From the NCBI GenBank assembly GCA_904387375.1, contig CAJFLE010000002.1, positions 62,001-126,000 of the forward strand: a stretch of 64,000 bases of DNA, read 5' to 3'. The DNA is from Candidatus Protoclostridium gallicola (GTDB lineage Bacteria > Bacillota > Clostridia > Christensenellales > Pumilibacteraceae). The notes below the pieces were generated by a model. The model did not search any database. It had not been told where the DNA came from and saw only the letters and a program-made list of their open reading frames with translations. Shown here in pieces: positions 36,028-44,328 of this stretch (the stretch's first letter is position 1; each line of letters starts with the position of its first letter). Both the position numbers and the translations under genes were made by a program.

Positions 36028-36489
36028 TTATCTGCGTTTCGCCGTGAAATCGGACGAAACTATGCGGAACACGCACACCGTATCCGCCTGCCGCGGCGTG
36101 AACTCCGGTCTCCTGCCCGTGTGGTGCAGCATGAGCGCGCCGAGCGACGCGCACTTTTCCGCCGGGTCGGTGACGAACTCCGCCCTTCCGAAGCCGAGCA
36201 CGGACGAATAACGGTAGCCCGTATTGCACGGCGCGTCCGAGTACAGCTCGCCCTCGCGGCTGATCTCGAAGCATACGCGGCCGTCCGCGGCGAGCGCGTC
36301 GATCTTGCGCCCTTCCGCCGCGCTGTGGAAGTGCAGCGTGAGCACGCCGCCCTCCAGCTCCCAGCCGTAGCTGAGCGGCACGACGTACGGCATGCCGTCG
36401 CTTATCATGGCGACGCGGCACGTCCTGCACGCGGCGAGTATCTCCCGCACCGCCGCCTCGTCGGTTACTTCCCTGTCTTTTCTTCTCAT
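36028..36489 (-). CDS. Pyridoxamine 5'-phosphate oxidase-like FMN-binding protein
   Basis: The 153-residue split-barrel protein resembles the nitroimidazole-resistance/PNPOx-like group: MISDGMPYVVPLSYGWE near the N-terminus and the FHSAAEGRKIDAL segment that contacts flavin phosphate. Activity is probably flavin-dependent reduction of an unknown substrate. The start codon follows TATAAT by six bases, without ribosome site, indicating a leaderless transcript. It heads a three-gene unit with the flavodoxin and GNAT genes. Confidence 0.85.
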   Translation of the reverse strand: MRRKDREVTDEAAVREILAACRTCRVAMISDGMPYVVPLSYGWELEGGVLTLHFHSAAEGRKIDALAADGRVCFEISREGELYSDAPCNTGYRYSSVLGFGRAEFVTDPAEKCASLGALMLHHTGRRPEFTPRQADTVCVFRIVSSDFTAKRR

Positions 36490-36495
36490 AAGAAG

Positions 36496-36524
36496 ATTAT
36501 ACCATGACCCGCCGTATTTTTCAA
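36496..36524 (-). promoter_or_regulatory. Promoter of the PNPOx-like gene, leaderless
   Basis: TTGAAA, 17 bases and TATAAT on the minus strand end six bases before the ATG. Confidence 0.75.
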
Positions 36525-36580
36525 CCCCCTGCATGCGCAAACCTCAAAATATGATTTTCGCGGAATTTTCGCAAAAATAC

Positions 36581-36609
36581 TTGACTTATCCGCCGCATTA
36601 TACTATAAT
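36581..36609 (+). promoter_or_regulatory. tRNA-Asn promoter
   Basis: TTGACT, 17 bases and TATAAT lie about 30 bases upstream of the mature tRNA start. Confidence 0.8.
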
Positions 36610-36639
36610 ACCACTGCTGACCGAAAATCCGCAGCTTAA

Positions 36640-36715
36640 TCCTCGGTAGCTCAGTCGGTAGAGCACGCGGCTGTTAACCGCGCTGTCGTAGGTTCAAGTC
36701 CTATCCGAGGAGCCA
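36640..36715 (+). tRNA. tRNA-Asn (anticodon GTT)
   Basis: The 76-base sequence folds as a cloverleaf: acceptor arms TCCTCGG and CCGAGGA, D arm with AGCTCAGTCGGTAGAGC, anticodon stem CGCGG around CTGTTAA, T loop TTCAAGT and an encoded CCA. The anticodon GTT reads asparagine codons. Its 3' 23 bases are the left attachment site of the integrated element, which leaves the tRNA complete. Confidence 0.97.
36693..36715 (+). repeat. Left attachment site (attL)
   Basis: The 23 bases beginning TTCAAGTCCTATCC at the tRNA 3' end recur exactly at 47393-47415. The two copies bound the integrated element. Confidence 0.9.
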
Positions 36716-36774
36716 AAAAACCACTATATATTGTATATCACTGCACGGATATTATCAATATATAGTGGTTTTTT
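36715..36774. terminator. Bidirectional terminator beside attL
   Basis: Perfect 19-base arms starting AAAAAACCACTATATA and ending GTGGTTTTTT flank a 22-base loop right after the tRNA. It can stop tRNA transcription and phage transcription from the other side. Confidence 0.8.
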
Positions 36775-36832
36775 CTTTTTTGTCCCATTTATGCGTCCCA
36801 ATCCGTTCAATCAAAAAAGCCTGTTTTTCGCA

Positions 36833-36858
36833 AAATCCCGACACATCTGCCGGGATTT
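36833..36858 (-). terminator. Terminator at the end of the Rep gene
   Basis: AAATCCCG and CGGGATTT form a hairpin that overlaps the Rep stop codon, followed on the minus strand by TTTTGCG. Confidence 0.55.
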
Positions 36859-38269
36859 ATCTTTTTCTTCCGGGGCCTTTGCGAAAAGCCTTCGGAACGT
36901 TCTTTTCGAAGAATCTTGTGTCGAGCCGGCCGTGCTCACGCTCCAGTTTCCGCGCGCTCTCTATATCCGCTTTCGCAGGAAGGTATTGGTTCAGATCGCT
37001 CGAAGATATTATGGTATATCCGTATTCCTGTCCCGAGCGTATGACCTCGATCAGCCGTTCCACACGCCGTTCCGGACTTTCGTTAAGGTTCAGCTCGTCC
37101 ACATACCGGCGGTATGCGTCCGAGATATCCTCGTCGATCTCTTCGTCCACGCATATATTATGCCATGCTCCGTACGTCTGTATCGTCTGCTTATGATAGA
37201 ACGCGCTCCGCAGAGTTTTGAACTGCGCATAGCTCATCAGGCTGTTATTCTCGCTCATGCACTTGAACGCGTACTTGAACACTTCGTAACAACTCTTTCC
37301 GTCCACTTTGTCGAAGATAACCGAATATCCCAGGTCAAGACCGTTTATCTTTTCCAGCGTCACACGCTCAGCCTTTACCGTTTCGGAGTTGCACAGCCGC
37401 GTATACTTCCGCTTTACAGGATCCAGCACCACGTCGTCGCTTACGCTCTCGAATTCCGTTACGTCGTTATACGGTACGTAACGGAGCCCGGCTGCGTTCA
37501 GTTTACGTACTTTATTGTCCCGAGCTCTGCGGAAGTCATACAGCAGCCGCCACAGCTTTTGCATGAACACGACGTCCTCGGAAAACGTACGCAGCGCTTC
37601 AGTGCTTTCGCCGTTCTCTCCGACCGTATATTTCGGGTGGCTGTTCGAACGCGAAAACTTATTCGTTATATCCCCTTCGGTGGGGAACGGAAAATCAAAC
37701 GCGAAGATAGCATGAAAATGCGGGTGGTAATATCCGTTATTCTTATACGTACACTCGATCGACTTTACCGCCGCGTAGAATCCGTATCGAGAGAAATCCG
37801 CACCCTTTATTTTCTTCCGGCCGGAAAAGTAACGCACCAGCGTGGAGAATGCTTCGTTCATTGCAGACAGTGCCTGCGGTAATTCCTCGCCGCGGACGTT
37901 CGGAACAGTCCATACCGTATGGTACAGATACTTCGTCTGTTCCGCTTCGCGTATGGCTCCGTACATTCTTTTCAGGCGCGTAGCCTGAACGAGCTTCACG
38001 CAGTTGGAACAGAACTTATTCCGACAGAGATTTACGCGTTCGATCGCTTTTGTCTTCTGTCTGTTCCAGGTCAGCGTATCGAACACTTTATGACAGCCGC
38101 GCATGCTCTCCGCTATGTTCACATAGATACTCGACTGCGGTTCGGTTACTTCCTTGGAAAGCCGTTCGTAATAGTTCGCTATACCCTCGGTATATCCTAT
38201 TCTTTCCCCTATATCCCATAACCGCCAGAGGTCGTATATTAACGTTTTGAGAGCTTCGTCGTCTATCAT
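36857..38269 (-). CDS. Rolling-circle replication initiator (HUH Rep)
   Basis: The 470-residue protein resembles Rep proteins of the pUB110/pC194-type plasmid family. A zinc-binding-like CRNKFCSNC cluster is near residue 83, the metal-binding HUH motif is in YHPHFHAIF near residue 184, and the nicking-tyrosine motif is in EVFKYAFKC near residue 331. It should nick the origin and start single-strand replication of the excised element. The ATG at 38269 is preferred since GAGGT lies six bases upstream; an ATG two codons earlier touches that site. The 365-base noncoding region upstream may hold its origin. Confidence 0.88.
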   Translation of the reverse strand: MIDDEALKTLIYDLWRLWDIGERIGYTEGIANYYERLSKEVTEPQSSIYVNIAESMRGCHKVFDTLTWNRQKTKAIERVNLCRNKFCSNCVKLVQATRLKRMYGAIREAEQTKYLYHTVWTVPNVRGEELPQALSAMNEAFSTLVRYFSGRKKIKGADFSRYGFYAAVKSIECTYKNNGYYHPHFHAIFAFDFPFPTEGDITNKFSRSNSHPKYTVGENGESTEALRTFSEDVVFMQKLWRLLYDFRRARDNKVRKLNAAGLRYVPYNDVTEFESVSDDVVLDPVKRKYTRLCNSETVKAERVTLEKINGLDLGYSVIFDKVDGKSCYEVFKYAFKCMSENNSLMSYAQFKTLRSAFYHKQTIQTYGAWHNICVDEEIDEDISDAYRRYVDELNLNESPERRVERLIEVIRSGQEYGYTIISSSDLNQYLPAKADIESARKLEREHGRLDTRFFEKNVPKAFRKGPGRKR

Positions 38270-38275
38270 GAACAT

Positions 38276-38640
38276 ACCTCAATTTCACGTCGTGGGACGA
38301 GGAATTTCTATTGTATCGAGATCGCCCTTTTTACAGGCTCTCCCTGTCGCGTTTTACTTGTCTTTCCGGCGGCCTCGGCTCACGCGGCAGCGCGGCGAGC
38401 TGCGCTCCGTGCCCTGCGCTGCCGCTTCTCGCGTGCTGCTTTTACGGCGGCCGGCTCCGTCTGCCTCCGCGTCGCTCCCGGGCGCTCAGGCTCCGGTGTT
38501 GCGGCGTTTCCTGCGGCAGGCGCTTCGCGGCGTCTTACGCCGCGTGGCGGTTCGGGCTTTGCACCGTTCCGCCACTTGTGTCTCTACTCCGTTGCTTGCA
38601 ACGTCACTGTTACCACCGGGGCGGGTGGCTGCGCCTGCCG
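38276..38640. other. GC-rich noncoding region with hairpins, candidate phage origin/packaging region
   Basis: No gene on either strand is convincing here. The region is clearly more GC-rich than its flanks and contains a 10-bp inverted repeat (GCGGCAGCGC at 38384-38393 and its complement at 38416-38425) and a tight hairpin (CGCGGCG, loop TCTTA, CGCCGCG at 38526-38544). Position beside rep suggests the double- and single-strand origins or the packaging signal, by analogy with filamentous-phage intergenic regions. Confidence 0.5.
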
Positions 38641-39021
38641 TCAGGCTTCTTCGTCTTCCGGCTCCTGCCCTTCGGGTGGCGATGACCGTGCCACTGTCAG
38701 CGCTTTATCCCGCTCGGCAAAATATGCGCCCAGCTCTTGCGCCAGCTCCTTTAACGTCGTCTTCGCCGCGCGGTTACGCCACCACAGGAACGTTCGCGGT
38801 ATCTTCCGCCCGCACCGGACTTTCGTTTCGAACAGCTCCTGCTTATATGCTATACTGTTCTTCCGCTCCAGCAGCGCGCGCTCCTCTTCGTAGCTCTCCA
38901 ACAGCTTCTTCGACACCAGCGCGTAAAACTTCTCGTCCACCAGCTCCATGTTCTCGAACAGCCGGCCGTAAAGCTCGTAATACGCTTCATTCAGGTCTTT
39001 CCAGTCTTCCGCCACGATCAT
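38641..39021 (-). CDS. Hypothetical phage protein
   Basis: I do not recognise a family. The 126-residue protein is helical and highly charged, with an acidic C-terminal tail (EGQEPEDEEA) and a basic central patch (KVRCGRKIPRTFLWWRNRAAK). There is no signal peptide or membrane segment. Its ATG overlaps the Zot stop by four bases, so it is translated with the assembly ATPase and may aid assembly or replication. Confidence 0.75.
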   Translation of the reverse strand: MIVAEDWKDLNEAYYELYGRLFENMELVDEKFYALVSKKLLESYEEERALLERKNSIAYKQELFETKVRCGRKIPRTFLWWRNRAAKTTLKELAQELGAYFAERDKALTVARSSPPEGQEPEDEEA

Positions 39022-39803
39022 GACGCTTTGCCTCCTCTGTATGTCTTCGGTTCCGTCGGGCTGTAAAACTTCGCGTAGTCCTCGCTCGCCTCGAACGGCA
39101 GATACGTAAACCCGCCGGATTTAGGAAGGAAGTTATCGAAATACGTGAAGCTGTCGTAATTTGAGAATATATCGCCCTTGTTCGTATACTCACGCTCCTC
39201 GTAGTTCTTGACGTCCGTATTCAGATACTGCTCCACGCGCTTCCAGTTATCCCACTCCCGGCAATTCCACGTGCTCGACATTATCCTGCCCGCAAAGTTC
39301 CGTTCGTGCGTCAGCTCCCGGATCTCGATGAAGTGCTCGCACAGTTCCCGGATATTAGCGTCGATCAGACCGGGGCGCTGCACGTCCATGTATATCTCCA
39401 GGCCGTAGTGCCGATGCATTTCGTAGAACCGCGAAACCCACTCCGGGAAGCTGTTCGACTTCCTCGAATAGTAATATCTCTGCGCCTCGCTCAGGAAGAT
39501 CACCGAGCCGGGCGGAACGTACATCACGTCCTGGCTCTCGTTCGGCAGGCCCAGATAATAGCCGTTGACGTAGTACGTTTCGAACCATGTTTCGTAACCG
39601 GTCCTGAACCGCATGGGAAAGTCCGAGAATATGGGCGGCCTATCCGGGGCATTGAGCGCATAACCTTCGGAGCGGGCGCGGTCTATCCTTGCCGCACAAT
39701 CCGCGAGAAGAGCCCGGCCGGACTTCCGGCAAAGCTCTTTCGCGAAATGCACTTGTTTACAGCTCTTGCCCTTGCCGGGCCCGCCGAAGATTATATGTAT
39801 CAT
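39018..39803 (-). CDS. Zot-family assembly ATPase (filamentous phage pI-like)
   Basis: The 261-residue protein has the Zot/pI ATPase features: Walker A GGPGKGKS at residues 7-14, a Walker-B-like VIFLSEAQRYY segment near residue 105 and a sensor stretch HRHYGLEIYMDVQRPGLID near residues 130-150. Proteins of this family drive extrusion of filamentous phage. Unlike classical pI, no transmembrane segment or outer domain follows the ATPase, so membrane docking must use another protein. The start has CGGAGAA upstream. Confidence 0.88.
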   Translation of the reverse strand: MIHIIFGGPGKGKSCKQVHFAKELCRKSGRALLADCAARIDRARSEGYALNAPDRPPIFSDFPMRFRTGYETWFETYYVNGYYLGLPNESQDVMYVPPGSVIFLSEAQRYYYSRKSNSFPEWVSRFYEMHRHYGLEIYMDVQRPGLIDANIRELCEHFIEIRELTHERNFAGRIMSSTWNCREWDNWKRVEQYLNTDVKNYEEREYTNKGDIFSNYDSFTYFDNFLPKSGGFTYLPFEASEDYAKFYSPTEPKTYRGGKAS

Positions 39804-39818
39804 TTCTCCGTTTTCCTC

Positions 39819-39847
39819 TTGACTTTATTCCGCGTTTCACGTATAAT
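39819..39847 (+). promoter_or_regulatory. Promoter of a plus-strand small RNA
   Basis: TTGACT, 17 bases and TATAAT on the plus strand point away from all nearby phage genes and are followed directly by a folded segment with a T-tract end. Confidence 0.8.
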
Positions 39848-39853
39848 TACTTA

Positions 39854-39917
39854 TGTAGCACGGTACGCAAGTACTCATTGCGAGAAGGTAAGGCTTCTTG
39901 CGGGTGCTACTTTTTTT
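39854..39917 (+). ncRNA. Candidate small RNA with three-way junction, opposite to phage genes
   Basis: Transcription from 39819-39847 should start near 39854. The transcript folds with an outer stem GTAGCAC (39855-39861) and GTGCTAC (39904-39910), enclosing hairpins CGCAA/TTGCG (39866-39882) and AGAAG/CTTCT (39883-39898), and ends in seven T residues. An alternative pairing joins CGCAAG with CTTGCG into one long hairpin. It encodes no ORF. It may regulate the phage in trans or act as a counter-transcript; I know no named family that fits. Confidence 0.7.
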
Positions 39918-39920
39918 ATG

Positions 39921-40283
39921 TTATTTTTTCGGATACTTCCAAGGCAGCGGCTTAGGCTCAAAATTATGTTTTTTATCATGACGCACGCGCTTGCCTATGT
40001 ACATCGGCTCGGGATCTCCCGGCTTCGGATTCGGTTCGATCTTTTCATTGGTGCGCTTTCCGTCTTTTTCCGAGTGCATGACCTTACGGTATCTGTATTC
40101 TTCTTCCGGCTGCTCTCCGACTATAAGCGCGGGATGACCGGACTTTTTATAATACCGAAAATGCGGATACGGCGCAGATACATGCTTCGTATCTTTTTGT
40201 TTTGCCTTTATGGCATAGCTCCGTCTGATCGCCTTCTTCTGTGCTTCGCTTTTACAGCGGAATTTCTTACCGTTTCCAGCCAT
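39921..40283 (-). CDS. Hypothetical small basic phage protein
   Basis: No family is recognised. The 120-residue protein is lysine/arginine-rich throughout, with a C-terminal run of alternating Pro and Lys (KPLPWKYPKK). Neither a signal peptide nor a membrane helix is visible. Start 40283 has GGAGA seven bases ahead and lies two bases after the stop of the large surface-type protein. A DNA-binding or virion-core role is possible from its charge, but is inference. Confidence 0.7.
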   Translation of the reverse strand: MAGNGKKFRCKSEAQKKAIRRSYAIKAKQKDTKHVSAPYPHFRYYKKSGHPALIVGEQPEEEYRYRKVMHSEKDGKRTNEKIEPNPKPGDPEPMYIGKRVRHDKKHNFEPKPLPWKYPKK

Positions 40284-40285
40284 AG

Positions 40286-42187
40286 CTATTTCTCCGCGTC
40301 GTCGCCGCGTATCTTCTTCACTATCCAGCCGATGAACCGGAACGGCAGGCATATAATCCATACGATTCCTTTCAGCAGCAGCTTGATCAGCGGCCACAGG
40401 ATTGGCAGCAGTATGAGCAGTAATATCACGCCAACTACTATTAAAACGATGATCAGCCACAGCGGAAGCCCGGCGTCATGCTCCGGTTCCCAGTTCGGCG
40501 GAGGTGTAACGTCCGAGAAAATATCTATCGGGTCGGACACGGCCGGAATAACGTAGTATTCGCCCTCGCGTTCGTACGTCAGCGAGATTATATCGAAACC
40601 TAAATATGCCGGCACTTTCGCCACGTATCCGTTGCCGGTCGCCGCAGCATTATACGTATTCCCGAACATATCCTGCGCGCGCGTCCACAGATTTACGTTC
40701 ACGGATATATACTCCGTCTGATCATACCGCAGCAGGTACACCGTTTTATCCGCAGCAATAGATTCGTCATAGAACGCTTTGAACGCTTCGTAATCGTACT
40801 TGTCTATGTACAGTTTATTGCTCGTCGCTTCTGCGTCGATTTCGCCGTTACTGCCTTTTACAAAATCCGAATCAGTTACTTTATGTATGGCTTCAATCCC
40901 TTCGTACGTCTCCGTTTCGTAATTGCAGAACAGTTTGTCCCACCAACTGTCGCCTATGACAGTGCTTTTCAAATCATAGCCAATGTCCGCCGTAACTTCC
41001 GCCACGGTCTTTTCGCTGTCTATACTTTCGAACAATTCCGGATCGTATTTATCCAGGAACTTATCCGCACAGTCGGCAGAGCGCGCAATTATGAAATCTT
41101 CGAGCGTTTCAGCAGACACCACATAATCCTCGACGGACTGCGACGCCGTTACGAGAAAGATATAGTTCAGCACTCCGAGCGGATTCTGCCATGCTTCGTG
41201 AATCTCTGTACGGAAGTCATTGTAATACATGGGATATATAACGCCCTGTCTGCCGAACCCGTAACTGCCGCCGCTGCTGCCGAGATACTTATACAGGTCG
41301 TTATACATGTTCTCGTTATCCGTAACAAGGATTTCGTCAGTCAGAGCTTTATACCACTCGGCTTTAACTGCATACAGCCGGTCGTATGCTTCGTCCAGTT
41401 TATTCGGAACCGCAAAGTACACGCTGGACAACTGATCCCGCGTGTATATATCCGTATCGTTAAAACCTTCAGGACGGTAGAATGTGCCGTGCACTTCCAG
41501 CTCGACGGTTTCCATTTCCGTGATTTCGCAGTCCAGCGTACTGTCCGCAGACGTATTCGTACCGTATCCCTTTGCATATCCGGTATAATGGAACGTGTAC
41601 GATACGCCGATGTCCTGCGTATCTCCGCTTACCGTGTCTCGCAGCTGAACGCCGGCTATGTCATACCTGCGTTCGCCATGAGCCTTACTATACTCGTAAG
41701 CCGTATCAAGCAGACTGGTGGAATCAGTTACACGGAACTTATATAACAGACCTTCATAACCCGGTTCCGTCGTTTTCGCAAGGTATGTCAGACTGACGTT
41801 GTTATACTCGGTCGGTTCGCCGGATTCATCGTATGATGTCGCCATGTTTACGGTGTTGCTTCCGGGTTTCATGCTGAACGGGATCTGCGCCGGGTTATAT
41901 ATGTACAAATACAGACCGTAATGTCCCTGTTTGAATACGTTGTTCGTATAACAGTACTCCACGAGCTGTACGAGCCTCGGCTCGCCTTCGGGATCCTTAG
42001 GATAGTTGCCGAGATCCATATCCGCGAGATCGTCCTCGATTGCGGTACTGTCGAAATTATTTTCGCTCACAACAACGGCTCTCGCCGTCGGGGTTGGTTG
42101 ACATGCTTGTTGCACTACCAGCCCCGACGCGATTACCGTTATGAGGAGGAACGTTAATATAATGCATTTTACTTTGTTTTTTACCAT
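40286..42187 (-). CDS. Large surface protein with signal peptide and C-terminal anchor (adsorption-protein-like)
   Basis: The 633-residue protein has an N-terminal signal sequence (about residues 8-38, with a cysteine in VVQQACQ) and a long C-terminal hydrophobic region (about 572-622, LPLWLIIVLIVVGVILLLIL onward) with a basic tail. Between lies a soluble, tyrosine-rich exterior domain. Size, topology and place upstream of zot match the adsorption protein (pIII-type) of filamentous phages, but sequence similarity cannot be checked here. ATG 42187 has AAGGTG at the right distance; a GTG at 42196 is less likely. Confidence 0.75.
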   Translation of the reverse strand: MVKNKVKCIILTFLLITVIASGLVVQQACQPTPTARAVVVSENNFDSTAIEDDLADMDLGNYPKDPEGEPRLVQLVEYCYTNNVFKQGHYGLYLYIYNPAQIPFSMKPGSNTVNMATSYDESGEPTEYNNVSLTYLAKTTEPGYEGLLYKFRVTDSTSLLDTAYEYSKAHGERRYDIAGVQLRDTVSGDTQDIGVSYTFHYTGYAKGYGTNTSADSTLDCEITEMETVELEVHGTFYRPEGFNDTDIYTRDQLSSVYFAVPNKLDEAYDRLYAVKAEWYKALTDEILVTDNENMYNDLYKYLGSSGGSYGFGRQGVIYPMYYNDFRTEIHEAWQNPLGVLNYIFLVTASQSVEDYVVSAETLEDFIIARSADCADKFLDKYDPELFESIDSEKTVAEVTADIGYDLKSTVIGDSWWDKLFCNYETETYEGIEAIHKVTDSDFVKGSNGEIDAEATSNKLYIDKYDYEAFKAFYDESIAADKTVYLLRYDQTEYISVNVNLWTRAQDMFGNTYNAAATGNGYVAKVPAYLGFDIISLTYEREGEYYVIPAVSDPIDIFSDVTPPPNWEPEHDAGLPLWLIIVLIVVGVILLLILLPILWPLIKLLLKGIVWIICLPFRFIGWIVKKIRGDDAEK

Positions 42188-42197
42188 ATCCGTCACC

Positions 42198-42770
42198 TTA
42201 AAAGACTATATGCTCTTTATCCAATGATACGTAATTCTCCGTACCGCTTACATCGGTTAACGTAAAGCCGAACGAAAGAGTATCGTTCCCGGAAGTTATG
42301 ATCAGTTTGAATATGTCACCGGCTGAGGCTGCTCCGGTTTTCACCTCTGCCTCATTTACACCGAAAGCACGGGCTATTATTTCCGGGAAACCGGTATAAC
42401 CAAGAATAAATGATTTCTCTCCGACCGATATATCGAAACATGAAGTCATGTCCCATTCCGAAATATCCGACCAGCTCCATAACTCCGTGCCGACTATAAA
42501 TGTCATGTCTTCCGACGGCATTGCCGCCCCGATCGTCACCGTATATTCGTCAGTCCCGACGATTATATTCGTTCCGGAAGCTATAACAAGACCTTCGGTA
42601 TCCGTATCGTATATTTCGTCGTCAATGGTGACGGAAAACCCGACCGGTTCCGGCTCCGGCCGCGATAAATCGAACACACCGGTGAAATACAGTGCAAGTA
42701 TAATTCCTCCGGCTATTAGCGCAAGCACGACAATGACAACGGCTACGGTAGAATATATCTTACTGTTCAT
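42198..42770 (-). CDS. Hypothetical phage membrane protein, 190 residues
   Basis: The protein has one N-terminal transmembrane segment (residues 6-30) and a beta-rich exterior domain that ends at KEHIVF. GAGGTG precedes the chosen ATG. Its neighbours and topology suggest a virion or assembly component. It and the next gene share the plan of a short inner tail, one membrane helix, and a beta-rich ectodomain with an isoleucine/phenylalanine C-terminus. Confidence 0.72.
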   Translation of the reverse strand: MNSKIYSTVAVVIVVLALIAGGIILALYFTGVFDLSRPEPEPVGFSVTIDDEIYDTDTEGLVIASGTNIIVGTDEYTVTIGAAMPSEDMTFIVGTELWSWSDISEWDMTSCFDISVGEKSFILGYTGFPEIIARAFGVNEAEVKTGAASAGDIFKLIITSGNDTLSFGFTLTDVSGTENYVSLDKEHIVF

Positions 42771-42788
42771 TTTCACCTCTCTGTCTGA

Positions 42789-43820
42789 TTAAAAGATAAT
42801 GCTCGGCGTGTTAATGGCAACGTTGTACGAGAACGCCGGAACCCACGACGACGGGTATTCGAGATTTATGGTGTAAGACCCGGAAATGTCTGAGTCGGTG
42901 CTCACAAGCCCTACCTGGAGCTTGAATACGGTGCCGCTCAATTCATAAGCGGTAAACATACTCGTCATTGCGTCCACCGTTCCGTTCTCCCACTGCGTTT
43001 TCATATCCGACGACGTGATTATGCCTACGCCGTAACAGATGTCGCTGAGATTAGGCGGAGTGGAATTGCCTTCATACTTCTGCGAATAATCGTCATACGA
43101 CGACCATGCGTCTATAATCTGCGTGCTGCCTGACGAAGAAGATACCGAACCGGTGCCGTATACGCCCGTTACGGTAAAAGTGCAGCCGCCGCTCTTCATG
43201 GCGTTTGCAAAACTATTTGCGGAAGTGAATTCGTCGAGCGAGTACGTACCGCCGTCGGTAATGCTTACGCCGTTAAGCTGCATGCCGGTCAGACGCTTTT
43301 TGTAGTCCAGATTGCATACCGCGGAAGAAACGTTCTTGCCGGAAATGGACGCGGTGCAGGTGAGCTTTATCTGCGTACCGAACGGCTGAACGGCGCTTAC
43401 GGTCACTGACGTACCGGTAGCCGCGGAAAGCGACACGTAATCCGAAGCATTGCCGGAACCCGACCACGAAAGCGACCAGGAGTATGTAACGCCGTCTTCG
43501 GCGTTGGTGACGGACACGGTCTGGCCTGCGGAACGCGTTTCGCCGGTAGCTGCGTCCATAACGGTAGCGGGAGCCATAAGCAGGGAAATACCGTCGCTTT
43601 CCGCAATGCTTGCAACAAGGCTGTCCTGCACGGGATCGGTCTGTTCTTCCTCTTCCGTCTCTTCCTGCTGCCCCTGTCCGAACCACGTACTTACGTCCCA
43701 GTTGGTGTACCAGTTCGAAAACACACCCAGGACGATCGCCGCTATGATGAGAACTATTGCCAGTCCCACCACAAACCACTTGATCGCGTCGCTGCGCTCG
43801 TGTTTCTGTAAATTGTTCAT
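42789..43820 (-). CDS. Hypothetical phage membrane protein with Ig-like exterior
   Basis: The 343-residue protein has a transmembrane segment at residues 15-36, an acidic linker (EETEEEEQ) and an exterior made of beta-rich, Ser/Thr-rich repeats like bacterial immunoglobulin-like domains (residues 85-170). It may be a capsid-tip or host-binding protein. A clear GGAGA site precedes ATG 43820. No family is recognised. Confidence 0.73.
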   Translation of the reverse strand: MNNLQKHERSDAIKWFVVGLAIVLIIAAIVLGVFSNWYTNWDVSTWFGQGQQEETEEEEQTDPVQDSLVASIAESDGISLLMAPATVMDAATGETRSAGQTVSVTNAEDGVTYSWSLSWSGSGNASDYVSLSAATGTSVTVSAVQPFGTQIKLTCTASISGKNVSSAVCNLDYKKRLTGMQLNGVSITDGGTYSLDEFTSANSFANAMKSGGCTFTVTGVYGTGSVSSSSGSTQIIDAWSSYDDYSQKYEGNSTPPNLSDICYGVGIITSSDMKTQWENGTVDAMTSMFTAYELSGTVFKLQVGLVSTDSDISGSYTINLEYPSSWVPAFSYNVAINTPSIIF

Positions 43821-43867
43821 GTTTATTCTCCTTTATAAATTAAATTATCTTTCGGCTGTTCCGCCGA

Positions 43868-44176
43868 TTAAAAACTCATTCGAGTGCCGCCGGTCTTTCT
43901 GCCGGCCGATTTCTTCGTCGTTCTTTTCGGCTGCGCTTTCTTCTGCTGAGATTTCCAGGCCTTCGCACTGTCCGATCTCGCCGTGAGATAACCCGCACGC
44001 CATGCGCGCTCGTTCTTCGTCAGCCGCTGTACGCTGCCATCGGCATTGCGCTTGACCTTATGGTCGTTCGTGCACTTTATGCCAGCTTTCAGCTCCGCCG
44101 CAGCCTTCCGGCCTTTCTCCGACGGATTAAGCAGCGTAACCGTTTTGCCGCTCCTGCTCGTTACCTTTACCGCCAT
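43868..44176 (-). CDS. Small basic phage protein
   Basis: The 102-residue protein is strongly basic, ending in a lysine/arginine-rich tail with KKAQPKRTTKKSAGRK. The N-terminal part contains SGKTVTLLNPSEKGRKAA and a central RAWRAGYLTARSDSAKAW segment, a pattern seen in small genes of phages and plasmids of gut Firmicutes. An ideal AGGAGGTGA site supports ATG 44176. It may bind the phage DNA. Function unknown. Confidence 0.75.
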   Translation of the reverse strand: MAVKVTSRSGKTVTLLNPSEKGRKAAAELKAGIKCTNDHKVKRNADGSVQRLTKNERAWRAGYLTARSDSAKAWKSQQKKAQPKRTTKKSAGRKTGGTRMSF

Positions 44177-44328
44177 GCTCTTCACCTCCTTACAGATTTT
44201 GACGCAGCGCGCCGGAACTGCCCCGGCCGGTGACCCTCTCGGTTCGCCGCATAAGAGGCGGATTTGTTTATGCTCGCTCCGCCGATGACGAGAGAGGTAT
44301 ATCAAGCGGTTACCCGCTCAATGGCGGT

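Noticed and set aside
38247..39023. 258-codon plus-strand frame over the phage noncoding region
   Set aside because: It is rich in Arg, Leu, Ala and Pro, lacks a ribosome site and runs through the reverse of the 126-residue phage gene, so it looks like a composition artefact.
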